Shown here piece by piece: positions 1 to 7,153 of a DNA stretch of 38,379 bases. The DNA comes from an uncultured Bacteroidota bacterium (lineage in GTDB: Bacteria; Bacteroidota; Bacteroidia; Chitinophagales; Chitinophagaceae). Position 1 is the first letter of the stretch, and every line of letters starts with the position of its first letter. Where the stretch lies: NCBI GenBank assembly GCA_903910765.1, contig CAIWBA010000016.1:1-38379 (forward strand). Direction: 5' to 3'. A program made the translations under genes and the position numbers. Under the pieces are notes generated by a model, which saw only the letters and a program-made list of their open reading frames with translations, did no database searches and had not been told where the DNA came from.

Positions 1-103
1 CATACCTACAAAGAAAAGGAATCGTCATTAAATTAGCGTTAATTGATAGATTATTTATCCACTTTTAATCAAATTATTAGCATCTTTGCCCAAATTTTAC
101 TTC

Positions 104-994
104 ATGAACAAAAAGTTGATCAATTGGGGCATTTTTATACTACTTTCTGTTATTTGGGGAAGCTCCTTTTTATTGATGAAGATTGGAATGAAAGCAGGTA
201 CCGTTCAATTGAGCCCCTACCAAGTTGCTTCATTAAGGATGGTGTTTTCAGGTATTGCATTACTCCCTTTCGCTTTTAATGCGTTGAAACAAATCCCTAA
301 AAATAAATTAGGCCTCGTTATTTTATCAGGCATTATTGGCAATTTTATTCCCGCTTATTTATTCTGTATCGCCGAAACAAAAATTGATAGCGCATTGGCC
401 GGTATTCTCAACTCACTCACCCCATTATTTACCATTATCGTAGGAATGCTTGTTTTTAAAATTAGTATCGACCCAAAAAAAATTGGAGGCATATTATTGG
501 GATTAGTAGGATTATGTATTTCCGTGGTGGCTGGGAAAACGCTACATTTTGAAAACATTTCCTTTAGTATTTTTATTATCCTAGCTACTATTTGCTATGG
601 CTTCAATGTGAATATGGTAGGCAAGCATATGCAAAATATTAGCGCCATCAATATAGCTTCTCTTGCATTTTCATTTTCTATTATACCCGGCATGGTCATT
701 TTATATACGACAGGTTATTTTAGTAATGATTTTAGCAATCCTGCTTTATTAAATGCAACTTTAGCAAGTGGTACCTTGGGCGTAATCAACACCTCCATTG
801 CCTCTATATTATTTTATGTTTTAGTGAAACGTGCAGGTATTTTATTTGCATCCACAGTCACTTATGCCATCCCGTTTGTTTCTTTAGCGATGGGCTTATT
901 ATACAATGAAGCAATACATCCAATGCGCCTATTGGGCCTAGCTATTATACTATGTGGTGTTTATATTGTAAATAAAAGAAGCACCGCCAAATAA
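104..994 (+). CDS. EamA/DMT-family inner-membrane transporter
   Basis: This is a small-metabolite exporter of the drug/metabolite transporter superfamily. Its substrate cannot be told from sequence. The 296-residue protein is almost entirely hydrophobic, with about ten membrane spans arranged as two EamA repeats; the first opens with the typical VIWGSSFLLMK segment. A TTG 18 nt upstream would also be in frame, but it lies inside a promoter-like CATCTTTG element at 81-88, so the ATG at 104 is the better start. The gene ends one nucleotide before the stop codon of frr on the other strand, leaving no room for separate terminators. Family assignment is firm; function beyond export is unknown. Confidence 0.85.
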   Translation: MNKKLINWGIFILLSVIWGSSFLLMKIGMKAGTVQLSPYQVASLRMVFSGIALLPFAFNALKQIPKNKLGLVILSGIIGNFIPAYLFCIAETKIDSALAGILNSLTPLFTIIVGMLVFKISIDPKKIGGILLGLVGLCISVVAGKTLHFENISFSIFIILATICYGFNVNMVGKHMQNISAINIASLAFSFSIIPGMVILYTTGYFSNDFSNPALLNATLASGTLGVINTSIASILFYVLVKRAGILFASTVTYAIPFVSLAMGLLYNEAIHPMRLLGLAIILCGVYIVNKRSTAK

Positions 995-995
995 C

Positions 996-1559
996 CTATA
1001 CGGTCATCATTTCTTTTTCCTTCGCTTCTAAATGTTTTTCAACCAACGCAATATACTTATCAGTCAAAGCTTGAATGGTATCTTCCGCACCTTTACAAAT
1101 ATCTTCACTCATTCCGTCCTTTTGTAATTTTTTTACTTGTTCAATATGATCTCTTCTGATATTGCGAATAGCTACTTTACTTACTTCTCCCTCACCACTT
1201 GCCTTTTTAAATAATTCTTTTCTGCGCTCTTCTGTGAGTGGCGGCATAAATAAACGAATATTGATACCATCATTTTGAGGCGTGATTCCAATATTAGCTG
1301 CCATAATTGACCTTTCAATTAAAGGCAACATATTTTTTTCCCAAGGTTGGATACTGATCGTTCTAGAATCCAACACCTGCACATTTGCTACCTGGCTAAT
1401 GGGTGTGGGTGTTCCATAATAGTCAACATTGATACCTTCTAAAATGGAGGGTGTTGCCTTTCCTGCCCTAATCTTGGTTAATTCAATTTCTAAGTGATTA
1501 ATGGCCTTTTTCATGGCCAATTCCGCTTCCCCACTAATTTTTTGTAATTCGTCCGACAT
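996..1559 (-). CDS. frr: Ribosome recycling factor
   Basis: With elongation factor G, this cytoplasmic protein splits the post-termination 70S ribosome so that its subunits can be reused. From the ATG at 1559 it is 187 residues, the normal family length, and begins MSDELQKI. The reading frame is open for 11 more codons upstream, but those residues do not look like RRF. Recognisable segments include the N-terminal AKATPSILEG-type helix-sheet region and the C-terminal RNIRRDHIEQVKKL helix. A TAGCTTTG promoter element lies at 1587-1580, 20 nt from the start. pyrH, its usual neighbour, is not present. It converges tail to tail with the EamA transporter. Confidence 0.96.
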   Translation of the reverse strand: MSDELQKISGEAELAMKKAINHLEIELTKIRAGKATPSILEGINVDYYGTPTPISQVANVQVLDSRTISIQPWEKNMLPLIERSIMAANIGITPQNDGINIRLFMPPLTEERRKELFKKASGEGEVSKVAIRNIRRDHIEQVKKLQKDGMSEDICKGAEDTIQALTDKYIALVEKHLEAKEKEMMTV

Positions 1560-1579
1560 ATTAGAATGATTTGAGTAAA

Positions 1580-1587
1580 CAAAGCTA
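1580..1587 (-). promoter_or_regulatory. -7 element (TAGCTTTG) of frr
   Basis: TAGCTTTG matches the Bacteroidota TAnnTTTG consensus and ends 20 nt before the frr ATG. No good -33 TTG is visible at the usual spacing. Confidence 0.5.
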
Positions 1588-1663
1588 CGCAAATCATCGT
1601 ATTGTTAGCCCCCCTTTTTAAGCATTTTTTAAAAGTTTTCGCCATCATTTAGGCTTTGAATTC

Positions 1664-1671
1664 TATCTTTG
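1664..1671 (+). promoter_or_regulatory. -7 element (TATCTTTG) of the transketolase gene
   Basis: TATCTTTG is a perfect match to TAnnTTTG and ends 21 nt before the ATG at 1693. A T-rich segment at 1636-1641 sits about 22 nt upstream and could act as the -33 contact. Confidence 0.6.
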
Positions 1672-1692
1672 TGCCCTACTGATACAAAAATT

Positions 1693-2532
1693 ATGGCAAC
1701 TACCGATTTAACTAAAATTGCATCTCAAATTAGAAGAGATATTGTAAGAATGGTTCATGCGCAACAAAGCGGCCACCCTGGTGGATCTTTGGGCTGTACC
1801 GATTTTTTAACTGCTTTGTATTTTAAGGTTTTGAAACATGACAGTAGTTTTTCAATGGATGGAAAAGGAGAGGATCTTTTCTTTTTGTCCAATGGACATA
1901 TTTCACCTGTTTTTTATTCTGTACTTGCAAGATCAGGTTATTTTGATGTAAAAGAATTAGCTACTTTCAGAAAAATAAATTCTCGTTTACAAGGGCATCC
2001 AACTACCCATGAACATTTACCAGGTATTCGTATTGCCAGTGGTTCATTAGGACAAGGCATGAGTGTTGCCATTGGTGCAGCATTATCTAAAAAATATAAT
2101 AACGATAATCGCACTGTTTATTGCTTACATGGTGATGGCGAATTACAAGAAGGACAAATTTGGGAATCGATCATGTTTGCTGCGCATAATAAAGTAGATA
2201 ATTTAATTGCAACCGTAGATGTGAATGGCCAACAAATTGATGGCCCTTTAAGTAAAGTATTATCACTAGATAGTTTAGAAGATAAATTCAAAGCATTTAA
2301 TTGGACCGTTTTACATATGGATGGTCATAATATGGACGAAATTGTTGCCACTTTAGATAAAGCGAAAGCTTTAACTGGACAAGGCAAACCAATTTGTATA
2401 TTAATGAAAACTGAAATGGGAAAAGGTGTTGACTTTATGGAAGGCAGCCATGAATGGCATGGTATTGCGCCTAACGATGAGCAACTTGCAAAAGCATTAG
2501 GTCAATTAGAAGAAACCTTGGGCGACTATTGA
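1693..2532 (+). CDS. Transketolase, N-terminal (thiamine diphosphate-binding) subunit
   Basis: This is the pyrophosphate-binding half of a split transketolase, an enzyme that moves two-carbon units in the pentose phosphate pathway. The 279-residue protein carries the N-terminal GHPGGSLG segment, the HGDGEL start of the thiamine diphosphate/Mg motif with its downstream Asn in VDVNGQQ, and the C-terminal SHEWHG segment. The ATG at 1693 is preferred over an upstream GTG that overlaps the promoter element. The pyrimidine-binding and C-terminal domains must come from a partner protein, usually encoded directly downstream. Here the gene is followed by a strong terminator and then an opposite-strand gene, so the partner lies elsewhere in the genome. 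Confidence 0.93.
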   Translation: MATTDLTKIASQIRRDIVRMVHAQQSGHPGGSLGCTDFLTALYFKVLKHDSSFSMDGKGEDLFFLSNGHISPVFYSVLARSGYFDVKELATFRKINSRLQGHPTTHEHLPGIRIASGSLGQGMSVAIGAALSKKYNNDNRTVYCLHGDGELQEGQIWESIMFAAHNKVDNLIATVDVNGQQIDGPLSKVLSLDSLEDKFKAFNWTVLHMDGHNMDEIVATLDKAKALTGQGKPICILMKTEMGKGVDFMEGSHEWHGIAPNDEQLAKALGQLEETLGDY

Positions 2533-2583
2533 TTTAATAGCGATTTTTATAAAATATAAAATCGCTATTAAATCCTCTTTTTT
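2532..2583 (+). terminator. Rho-independent terminator of the transketolase gene
   Basis: A perfect 16-bp stem (2532-2547 with 2558-2573) encloses a 10-nt loop and is followed by a T-rich run at 2578-2583. It begins on the last base of the stop codon, so the transcript ends immediately after this gene. Confidence 0.85.
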
Positions 2584-2605
2584 ATTTCTTTTACTTATAG
2601 CTATC

Positions 2606-2631
2606 CCATAATATTATGAATAATGTTATGG
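2606..2631. repeat. Short inverted repeat of unknown role
   Basis: Arms 2606-2617 and 2620-2631 (CCATAATATTAT / ATAATGTTATGG) are complementary with one mismatch. No T-run follows on either strand, so a standard terminator is not supported. It lies in the gap between the convergent transketolase and LolC-like genes. Confidence 0.4.
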
Positions 2632-2667
2632 ATCAGATGTAAAGGGATTTATTACCTCCAAGCATCA

Positions 2668-3879
2668 CTATATCTTTTCTTGAAAGGCGTCTGCTGCGCG
2701 TTTTGCAGGAATCCAACCTGCTAGTATTGAAATAAATAACACCAAACTTATAATGGCGATATAATCAATCAACATTGGTTTGACAGGATAGTAGTCAATG
2801 ACAAATGAATTGCCTTCCAATTTAATTAAGTGGTATTTTAATTGCAGCCAACAAAATAAGCTAGACAATAGTCCGCCAATAAGCGCGCCCATAAAAGCCA
2901 TAATACCGGACAAGAGTAAAAATATTTTTTGAATATCCCAGGACTGCGCGCCCATTGCTTGCAAAACATGAATGTCCTTTTGCTTTTCTAATACCAACAT
3001 AGTTAACGCCCCAACTAAATTAAAGCTAGCTACAATCATGATGAGTGCGAGTATGAAAAAAATAATCCACTTTTCCGTTTGCATGATTTTATATAAATCA
3101 ATATTCTGCTGATACTTATTTTGGACTTGTACCCCACTACCTAATATTGATTTTATACTTGCAGTAATTTGCTTTTCATCATTGGGGTCAATGGATAATT
3201 CAATACCCGAAATTTCATTTGGTGCTAAATCAAACAAGTATTGCGCAAAGCCATCATTCGTGAAAATGTATTGTTCGTCAAATTCCTGTTGAATTGAAAA
3301 CGCCCCCGATTGCACTACCGACAAGGTGTTTAGTTGATCTAATTGCGCGATTGATTTCCCAGTTCGATTCACCGCATACAATTGCATCGTATCGCCCAAT
3401 GGCTCCTGAAATAAGCCTAGCCTTTGTTCTACACCAATGCCAATAATAATTTTAGGACTAGCTATATTACCTAAATCAAATTCGCCTCTTTTTAAATAAT
3501 TAGAAACCTTGTTGATATTGATATAGGAAGGCGACACACCTTTTACCGTCACTACTGATTGTTGATTTCCTTTTACAAGCAAGGCCTTACTGACCACCAC
3601 TTTACTTAATGACTTAACACCCGTAATTTTTTCTACAGCTTGGTATTGCGCATCTGTGATTTTTATAAATTTCGCATTATTTGGCGTTACACTGATGTCA
3701 GCATAAAAATCCGAATACAACCCCTTAACAACTTCTGTGAAACCATTTGAAACACTGAGCACTGTGATTAATGCTGCCGTTCCTAAAGCAATCGCAAATA
3801 CACTTACCCATGCAATAATTTGTATTGCCTGAAAAGCATACTTACCCCTAAAATATCGCCAAGCAAATAAAAAATGCAC
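2668..3879 (-). CDS. LolC/LolE-type (FtsX-like) ABC transporter permease
   Basis: This is an inner-membrane permease of the FtsX/MacB superfamily, closest in layout to LolC/LolE, which release lipoproteins from the inner membrane for transport to the outer membrane. The 403-residue protein has one N-terminal span (about 18-43), a periplasmic domain of some 220 residues, and three C-terminal spans with the FtsX core; LEKQKDIHVLQAMGAQ is the typical cytoplasmic coupling segment. It starts with GTG at 3879, immediately after the rbfA stop codon, so the two are translationally coupled. The cognate ATPase (LolD) is not in the window. Lipoprotein export is likely from family knowledge but not proven here. 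Confidence 0.85.
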   Translation of the reverse strand: MHFLFAWRYFRGKYAFQAIQIIAWVSVFAIALGTAALITVLSVSNGFTEVVKGLYSDFYADISVTPNNAKFIKITDAQYQAVEKITGVKSLSKVVVSKALLVKGNQQSVVTVKGVSPSYININKVSNYLKRGEFDLGNIASPKIIIGIGVEQRLGLFQEPLGDTMQLYAVNRTGKSIAQLDQLNTLSVVQSGAFSIQQEFDEQYIFTNDGFAQYLFDLAPNEISGIELSIDPNDEKQITASIKSILGSGVQVQNKYQQNIDLYKIMQTEKWIIFFILALIMIVASFNLVGALTMLVLEKQKDIHVLQAMGAQSWDIQKIFLLLSGIMAFMGALIGGLLSSLFCWLQLKYHLIKLEGNSFVIDYYPVKPMLIDYIAIISLVLFISILAGWIPAKRAADAFQEKI

Positions 3880-4224
3880 TTATAAATTTTTTAAAATCTC
3901 GTCCATTTTAAAAACATAATCCAAGGTGTCATCTAAATAAAAATGTAAAACAGGAATGCGTCTTAATTGGTGCTTCATATTATCAGCAAGGTGCTTTTTA
4001 ATTTCCCAAGCCTTTGCCTCAATTTTTTTAAAACAATCATCCGTGTCATTTACCTGAAATAGGCTGAGGTATATTCTGGCCTCTAATAAATCGGGCGTCA
4101 CCTTTACCGTTGAGATGGAAATCATCCCCCCTTGTAAATAATTGAGTCCCAGCTTTAAAAATATCTCGTTTAGGGCAGTTTGTATTGCCCCAGCTACCTG
4201 CTTTTGTCTTTTACCTTCTTCCAT
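3880..4224 (-). CDS. rbfA: Ribosome-binding factor A
   Basis: RbfA is a small KH-fold protein that binds the immature 30S subunit and helps finish 16S rRNA 5'-end processing, notably in the cold. The 114-residue product has the usual length. It shows the N-terminal RQKQVAGAIQTALNEIF helix, the central ISTVKVTPDLLEARIYLS strand region and the C-terminal RRIPVLHFYLDDTLDY segment, all characteristic of RbfA. It is the first gene of a two-gene unit with the LolC-like permease, whose start codon abuts its stop. It is divergent from the ABC exporter gene; no clear promoter element was seen in the 68-bp gap on this strand. Confidence 0.93.
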   Translation of the reverse strand: MEEGKRQKQVAGAIQTALNEIFLKLGLNYLQGGMISISTVKVTPDLLEARIYLSLFQVNDTDDCFKKIEAKAWEIKKHLADNMKHQLRRIPVLHFYLDDTLDYVFKMDEILKNL

Positions 4225-4257
4225 ACAATCAAAATCGTTGATTCGATGTAAAATTAG

Positions 4258-4265
4258 TTACTTTG
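4258..4265 (+). promoter_or_regulatory. -7-like element (TTACTTTG) of the ABC exporter gene
   Basis: TTACTTTG matches TAnnTTTG at all but one fixed position and ends 27 nt before the ATG at 4293. It overlaps the alternative TTG start at 4263, which argues against that start. Confidence 0.4.
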
Positions 4266-4292
4266 CTGATTATTTCGTGGAATAGTTTTAAT

Positions 4293-6107
4293 ATGAAGAA
4301 ATTTTTTCGCATCATTAGTTATATTAAGGAATACAAGGCACAAATGGCCTGGTATAGCCTCTTTATTACACTTTCAATTGTATTTAGCCTTTTCTCCCTA
4401 GGGATGTTAACCCCCTTTTTAGACCTCATTTTTGGAAAGAGTTCATTAAGTAGCTTACCTGTGAACGCCATCAATGCCAGTAGTATTAAAGATGTCATTT
4501 ATGGCTTTTTACAAAATAATATTGCCAAATATGGCAAATCTTATGCCTTAGGTTGGATTTGCTTATTTATCATCGTATCCATTTTTTTAAAGAATTTATT
4601 TCTTTATTTATCCTACTATTTTTTAGCACCGATCAGAAACGAAGTCACTAGGAAATATTCAAAATTATTATACAATAAAATATTAGCCCTTCCTATTGGC
4701 TATTTTACTGAACAAAGAAAAGGAGATATTTTAAGTAGGTCCTCCAATGATATTTCGGAATTAGAAAATTCAGTGGTAGGTGCTTTGGAAGGATTGATCA
4801 AAGAGCCCCTTAATATTATTGGCATTTTAATATTTTTATTTTTCATCAGCTTTAAGTTGACTTTATTTGTTTTCGTTTTACTTCCCATTGCCGGATTTGT
4901 TGTTGGACGAATTGGTCGCAGTTTAAAAAAACATACCAATAAAGCACAAGTTAAATGGGGGGAGATATTGAGTCAAATGGAAGAAACCTTGACAGGATTG
5001 AGAATCATAAAAGGGTTTAATGCAGAACAAAAAGTAAAGAAACAATTTTACGGACTCATTGATGATATTTTTGGGATTAAAAATAGAATCTCCTACCGGC
5101 GTGATTTAGCATCACCCATTTCTGAATTTTTAGGTGTAACTATTTTGTCTGGTGTATTATGGTTTGGGGGCAACTTGGTTTTAAGCGGTGATATTTTATC
5201 TCCTGGTGCTTTCATTACTTATGTAGCCTTATTTTCTCAAATAATAAATCCTGCAAAAGCCTTATCCCAAGCGGTTTATAACGTTAATAGAGGAACAGCG
5301 ACCTTGGATCGTTTGAATGAAATTTTGGAAGCCCCTGTAACCGTGAATGATATTGCAGATCCAATACAATTAAATGAATTTAAGGACAGCATTAGTTTTG
5401 AAAACGTAGGGTTCTCCTATCAAGACGATACCATTTTACATAATATTAATTTAACTGTAAAAAAAGGAAAGTTAGTTGCATTGGTGGGTTCCTCTGGCGC
5501 AGGTAAAAGTACTTTAGCCGACTTGGTCCCAAGGTTCCATGATGTGAGTGAAGGGCAACTTTCAATCGATGGTATTAATATCAAAAACTATAGCTTACAT
5601 AGTTTAAGAAAACAAATTAGTATTGTTACACAAGAACCTATTTTATTTAATGATACCATTGCTGCAAATATCGCATTAGGAAAACCAGAAGCAACGGAAG
5701 ATGAAATTATAGCAGCAGCAAAAATTGCGAATGCCTATGATTTTATTATCAAAAAAGAAGGTGGATTTAATAGCACCATTGGAGATAGAGGTAGTAAACT
5801 GAGTGGTGGTGAACGTCAACGTTTAACCATTGCGCGCGCTGTTTTGAAAAACCCACCCATTTTAATTTTAGATGAAGCCACATCGGCATTAGATACTGAA
5901 AGTGAAAAATTGGTGCAAGATGCCATTAACAATATGATGCAAAACAGAACCTCCATTGTTATTGCTCACCGACTGTCTACCATCCGACACGCAGACGAAA
6001 TCATCGTAATGCAAAAAGGTAAAATTGTGGAAAGAGGTAATCACGAAACGCTTTTAGCACAAAATGGTTATTACCAAAAATTAATCGAGATGCAAGAGGT
6101 AAAATAA
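4293..6107 (+). CDS. MsbA-type ABC exporter (fused permease and ATPase)
   Basis: This is a half-transporter that works as a homodimer in the inner membrane; MsbA-like members flip lipid A or other lipids, while others export drugs or peptides. The 604-residue protein has a six-span type I exporter domain (about 1-330) and a nucleotide-binding domain (about 350-604). The latter carries Walker A GSSGAGKST, the Q-loop in VTQEP, signature LSGGERQR, Walker B ILILDEATSALD and the H-loop in IAHRLST, so all catalytic motifs are intact. ATG 4293 is chosen because the upstream TTG falls within the promoter element. It is a single-gene unit sharing a terminator with the convergent DksA-like gene. Substrate is unknown. 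Confidence 0.88.
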   Translation: MKKFFRIISYIKEYKAQMAWYSLFITLSIVFSLFSLGMLTPFLDLIFGKSSLSSLPVNAINASSIKDVIYGFLQNNIAKYGKSYALGWICLFIIVSIFLKNLFLYLSYYFLAPIRNEVTRKYSKLLYNKILALPIGYFTEQRKGDILSRSSNDISELENSVVGALEGLIKEPLNIIGILIFLFFISFKLTLFVFVLLPIAGFVVGRIGRSLKKHTNKAQVKWGEILSQMEETLTGLRIIKGFNAEQKVKKQFYGLIDDIFGIKNRISYRRDLASPISEFLGVTILSGVLWFGGNLVLSGDILSPGAFITYVALFSQIINPAKALSQAVYNVNRGTATLDRLNEILEAPVTVNDIADPIQLNEFKDSISFENVGFSYQDDTILHNINLTVKKGKLVALVGSSGAGKSTLADLVPRFHDVSEGQLSIDGINIKNYSLHSLRKQISIVTQEPILFNDTIAANIALGKPEATEDEIIAAAKIANAYDFIIKKEGGFNSTIGDRGSKLSGGERQRLTIARAVLKNPPILILDEATSALDTESEKLVQDAINNMMQNRTSIVIAHRLSTIRHADEIIVMQKGKIVERGNHETLLAQNGYYQKLIEMQEVK

Positions 6108-6108
6108 A

Positions 6109-6142
6109 AAACCCCCGATATTGCTACCAGGGGTTCACTATT
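6109..6142. terminator. Bidirectional terminator between convergent genes
   Basis: A GC-rich stem, AACCCC at 6110-6115 with GGGGTT at 6130-6135, is followed by a T-rich stretch on the plus strand (about 6139-6145) and, on the minus strand, by GTTTTTTATTTTA. It can stop both the ABC exporter and the ileS/DksA-like transcripts. Confidence 0.7.
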
Positions 6143-6158
6143 TTTATAATCACTTAGC

Positions 6159-7151
6159 TTATTGTTCTGAACTATTTTTTACATAGCCTAATTTAGCTTC
6201 TAAGCTTAAGGTTGCATGCGGTACAGCGCGTAAACGAGCCTTATCAATTAAACGGCCAGTAACTCTGCAAATACCATAGGTTTTATTTTGAATACGCATT
6301 AACGCTTTTTCAAGATGGTCAATGAAAGTAAGTTGACGACTCGCCATTTGGCCAAGTTGTTCTCTTTCCATGCTAATGCTACCATCTTCCATAGTCATAT
6401 ATCTTGCATCATCATTATCCCCACCTAATTCATCCTTACGTGTAATTAAACCTTGTAAGTAAACAAGTTCTTTTTTAGCAGCTTCTAATTTCTTTGAAAT
6501 TAAATCTCTAAATTCTGCTAATTCAGCGTCGGAATATTTAACTAATGTCTCTGTTGATCTTTCTATTTCTTTTCTCTTCTCCATTGGAACATATCCCGGT
6601 TGGTAAGGCACACTACTTTTGCTATTTATTTTTGGAACTTTTACATCCTTAATAGGCTCTAATGCTTTACGAACTGGTTTTACTGGAGGGGTTGGAATTT
6701 TTGGAACCGGCTTTGCTGGGGGAACATATTTTTCAACTGGCTTAACAACAACAGCAGGTTTTGCTGGTAAAACTTTTACAGGAACTGATTTTTTTGCTGG
6801 AACAACCACTTTTTTTGCAGGTGCTGCTTTCTTTATTGGGGCTTTGATAGGGGTTGCTTTTTTAATGGGTGCTTTAACAGGAACCGCTTTTTTTGCAGGA
6901 ACTGCTTTTTTTGCGGGCGCTGCCTTTTTCGCTGGGACTACTTTTTTTGCAGGTACTGCTTTTTTCACAGGAACTGCTTTTTTCGAGGGCGCTGCCTTTT
7001 TCGCTGGAACCGTTTTTTTCGCAGGTGCTGCTTTTTTAGCAGGCGCTGCTTTTTTTACGGGTGCCACTTTTTTTGCAGGTACTGCCTTTTTTGCAGGTGC
7101 CGATTTTTTCGCAGGTGCTGCTTTTTTAGGCGCTGGTTTTTTTGTAGCCAT
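6159..7151 (-). CDS. DksA/TraR-family protein with a histone H1-like N-terminal tail
   Basis: The C-terminal part (about 200-330) is a DksA/TraR domain: a long coiled-coil (about 205-290) followed by the YGIC...ARLRAVPHATLS finger region. DksA proteins enter the RNA polymerase secondary channel and modulate transcription with ppGpp. Only one of the four zinc-finger cysteines remains (C295); the others are T298, S316 and A319, so zinc binding is unlikely. Residues 1-165 are a repetitive PAKKA/PVKKA tail rich in Lys, Ala and Pro, resembling histone H1 or chlamydial Hc1 and likely to bind DNA or RNA. It starts two bases after the ileS stop with an AAGGA ribosome-binding site, so the genes are co-transcribed. 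The tail's function is inferred from composition only. Confidence 0.85.
   Translation of the reverse strand: MATKKPAPKKAAPAKKSAPAKKAVPAKKVAPVKKAAPAKKAAPAKKTVPAKKAAPSKKAVPVKKAVPAKKVVPAKKAAPAKKAVPAKKAVPVKAPIKKATPIKAPIKKAAPAKKVVVPAKKSVPVKVLPAKPAVVVKPVEKYVPPAKPVPKIPTPPVKPVRKALEPIKDVKVPKINSKSSVPYQPGYVPMEKRKEIERSTETLVKYSDAELAEFRDLISKKLEAAKKELVYLQGLITRKDELGGDNDDARYMTMEDGSISMEREQLGQMASRQLTFIDHLEKALMRIQNKTYGICRVTGRLIDKARLRAVPHATLSLEAKLGYVKNSSEQ
6655..7148 (-). repeat. Degenerate in-frame repeat encoding the PAKKA tail
   Basis: About 15-bp units encode (P/A)(A/V)KK(A/V) steps across residues 1-165 of the DksA-like protein. The repetition leaves a long spurious reading frame on the plus strand and makes the tract prone to slippage or length variation. 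Confidence 0.75.
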
Positions 7152-7153
7152 AA

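Noticed and set aside
3355-3375. GTTCGATTC-like segment suggesting a tRNA T-loop
   Set aside because: It lies within the LolC-like coding sequence and no acceptor or anticodon stems can be drawn around it.
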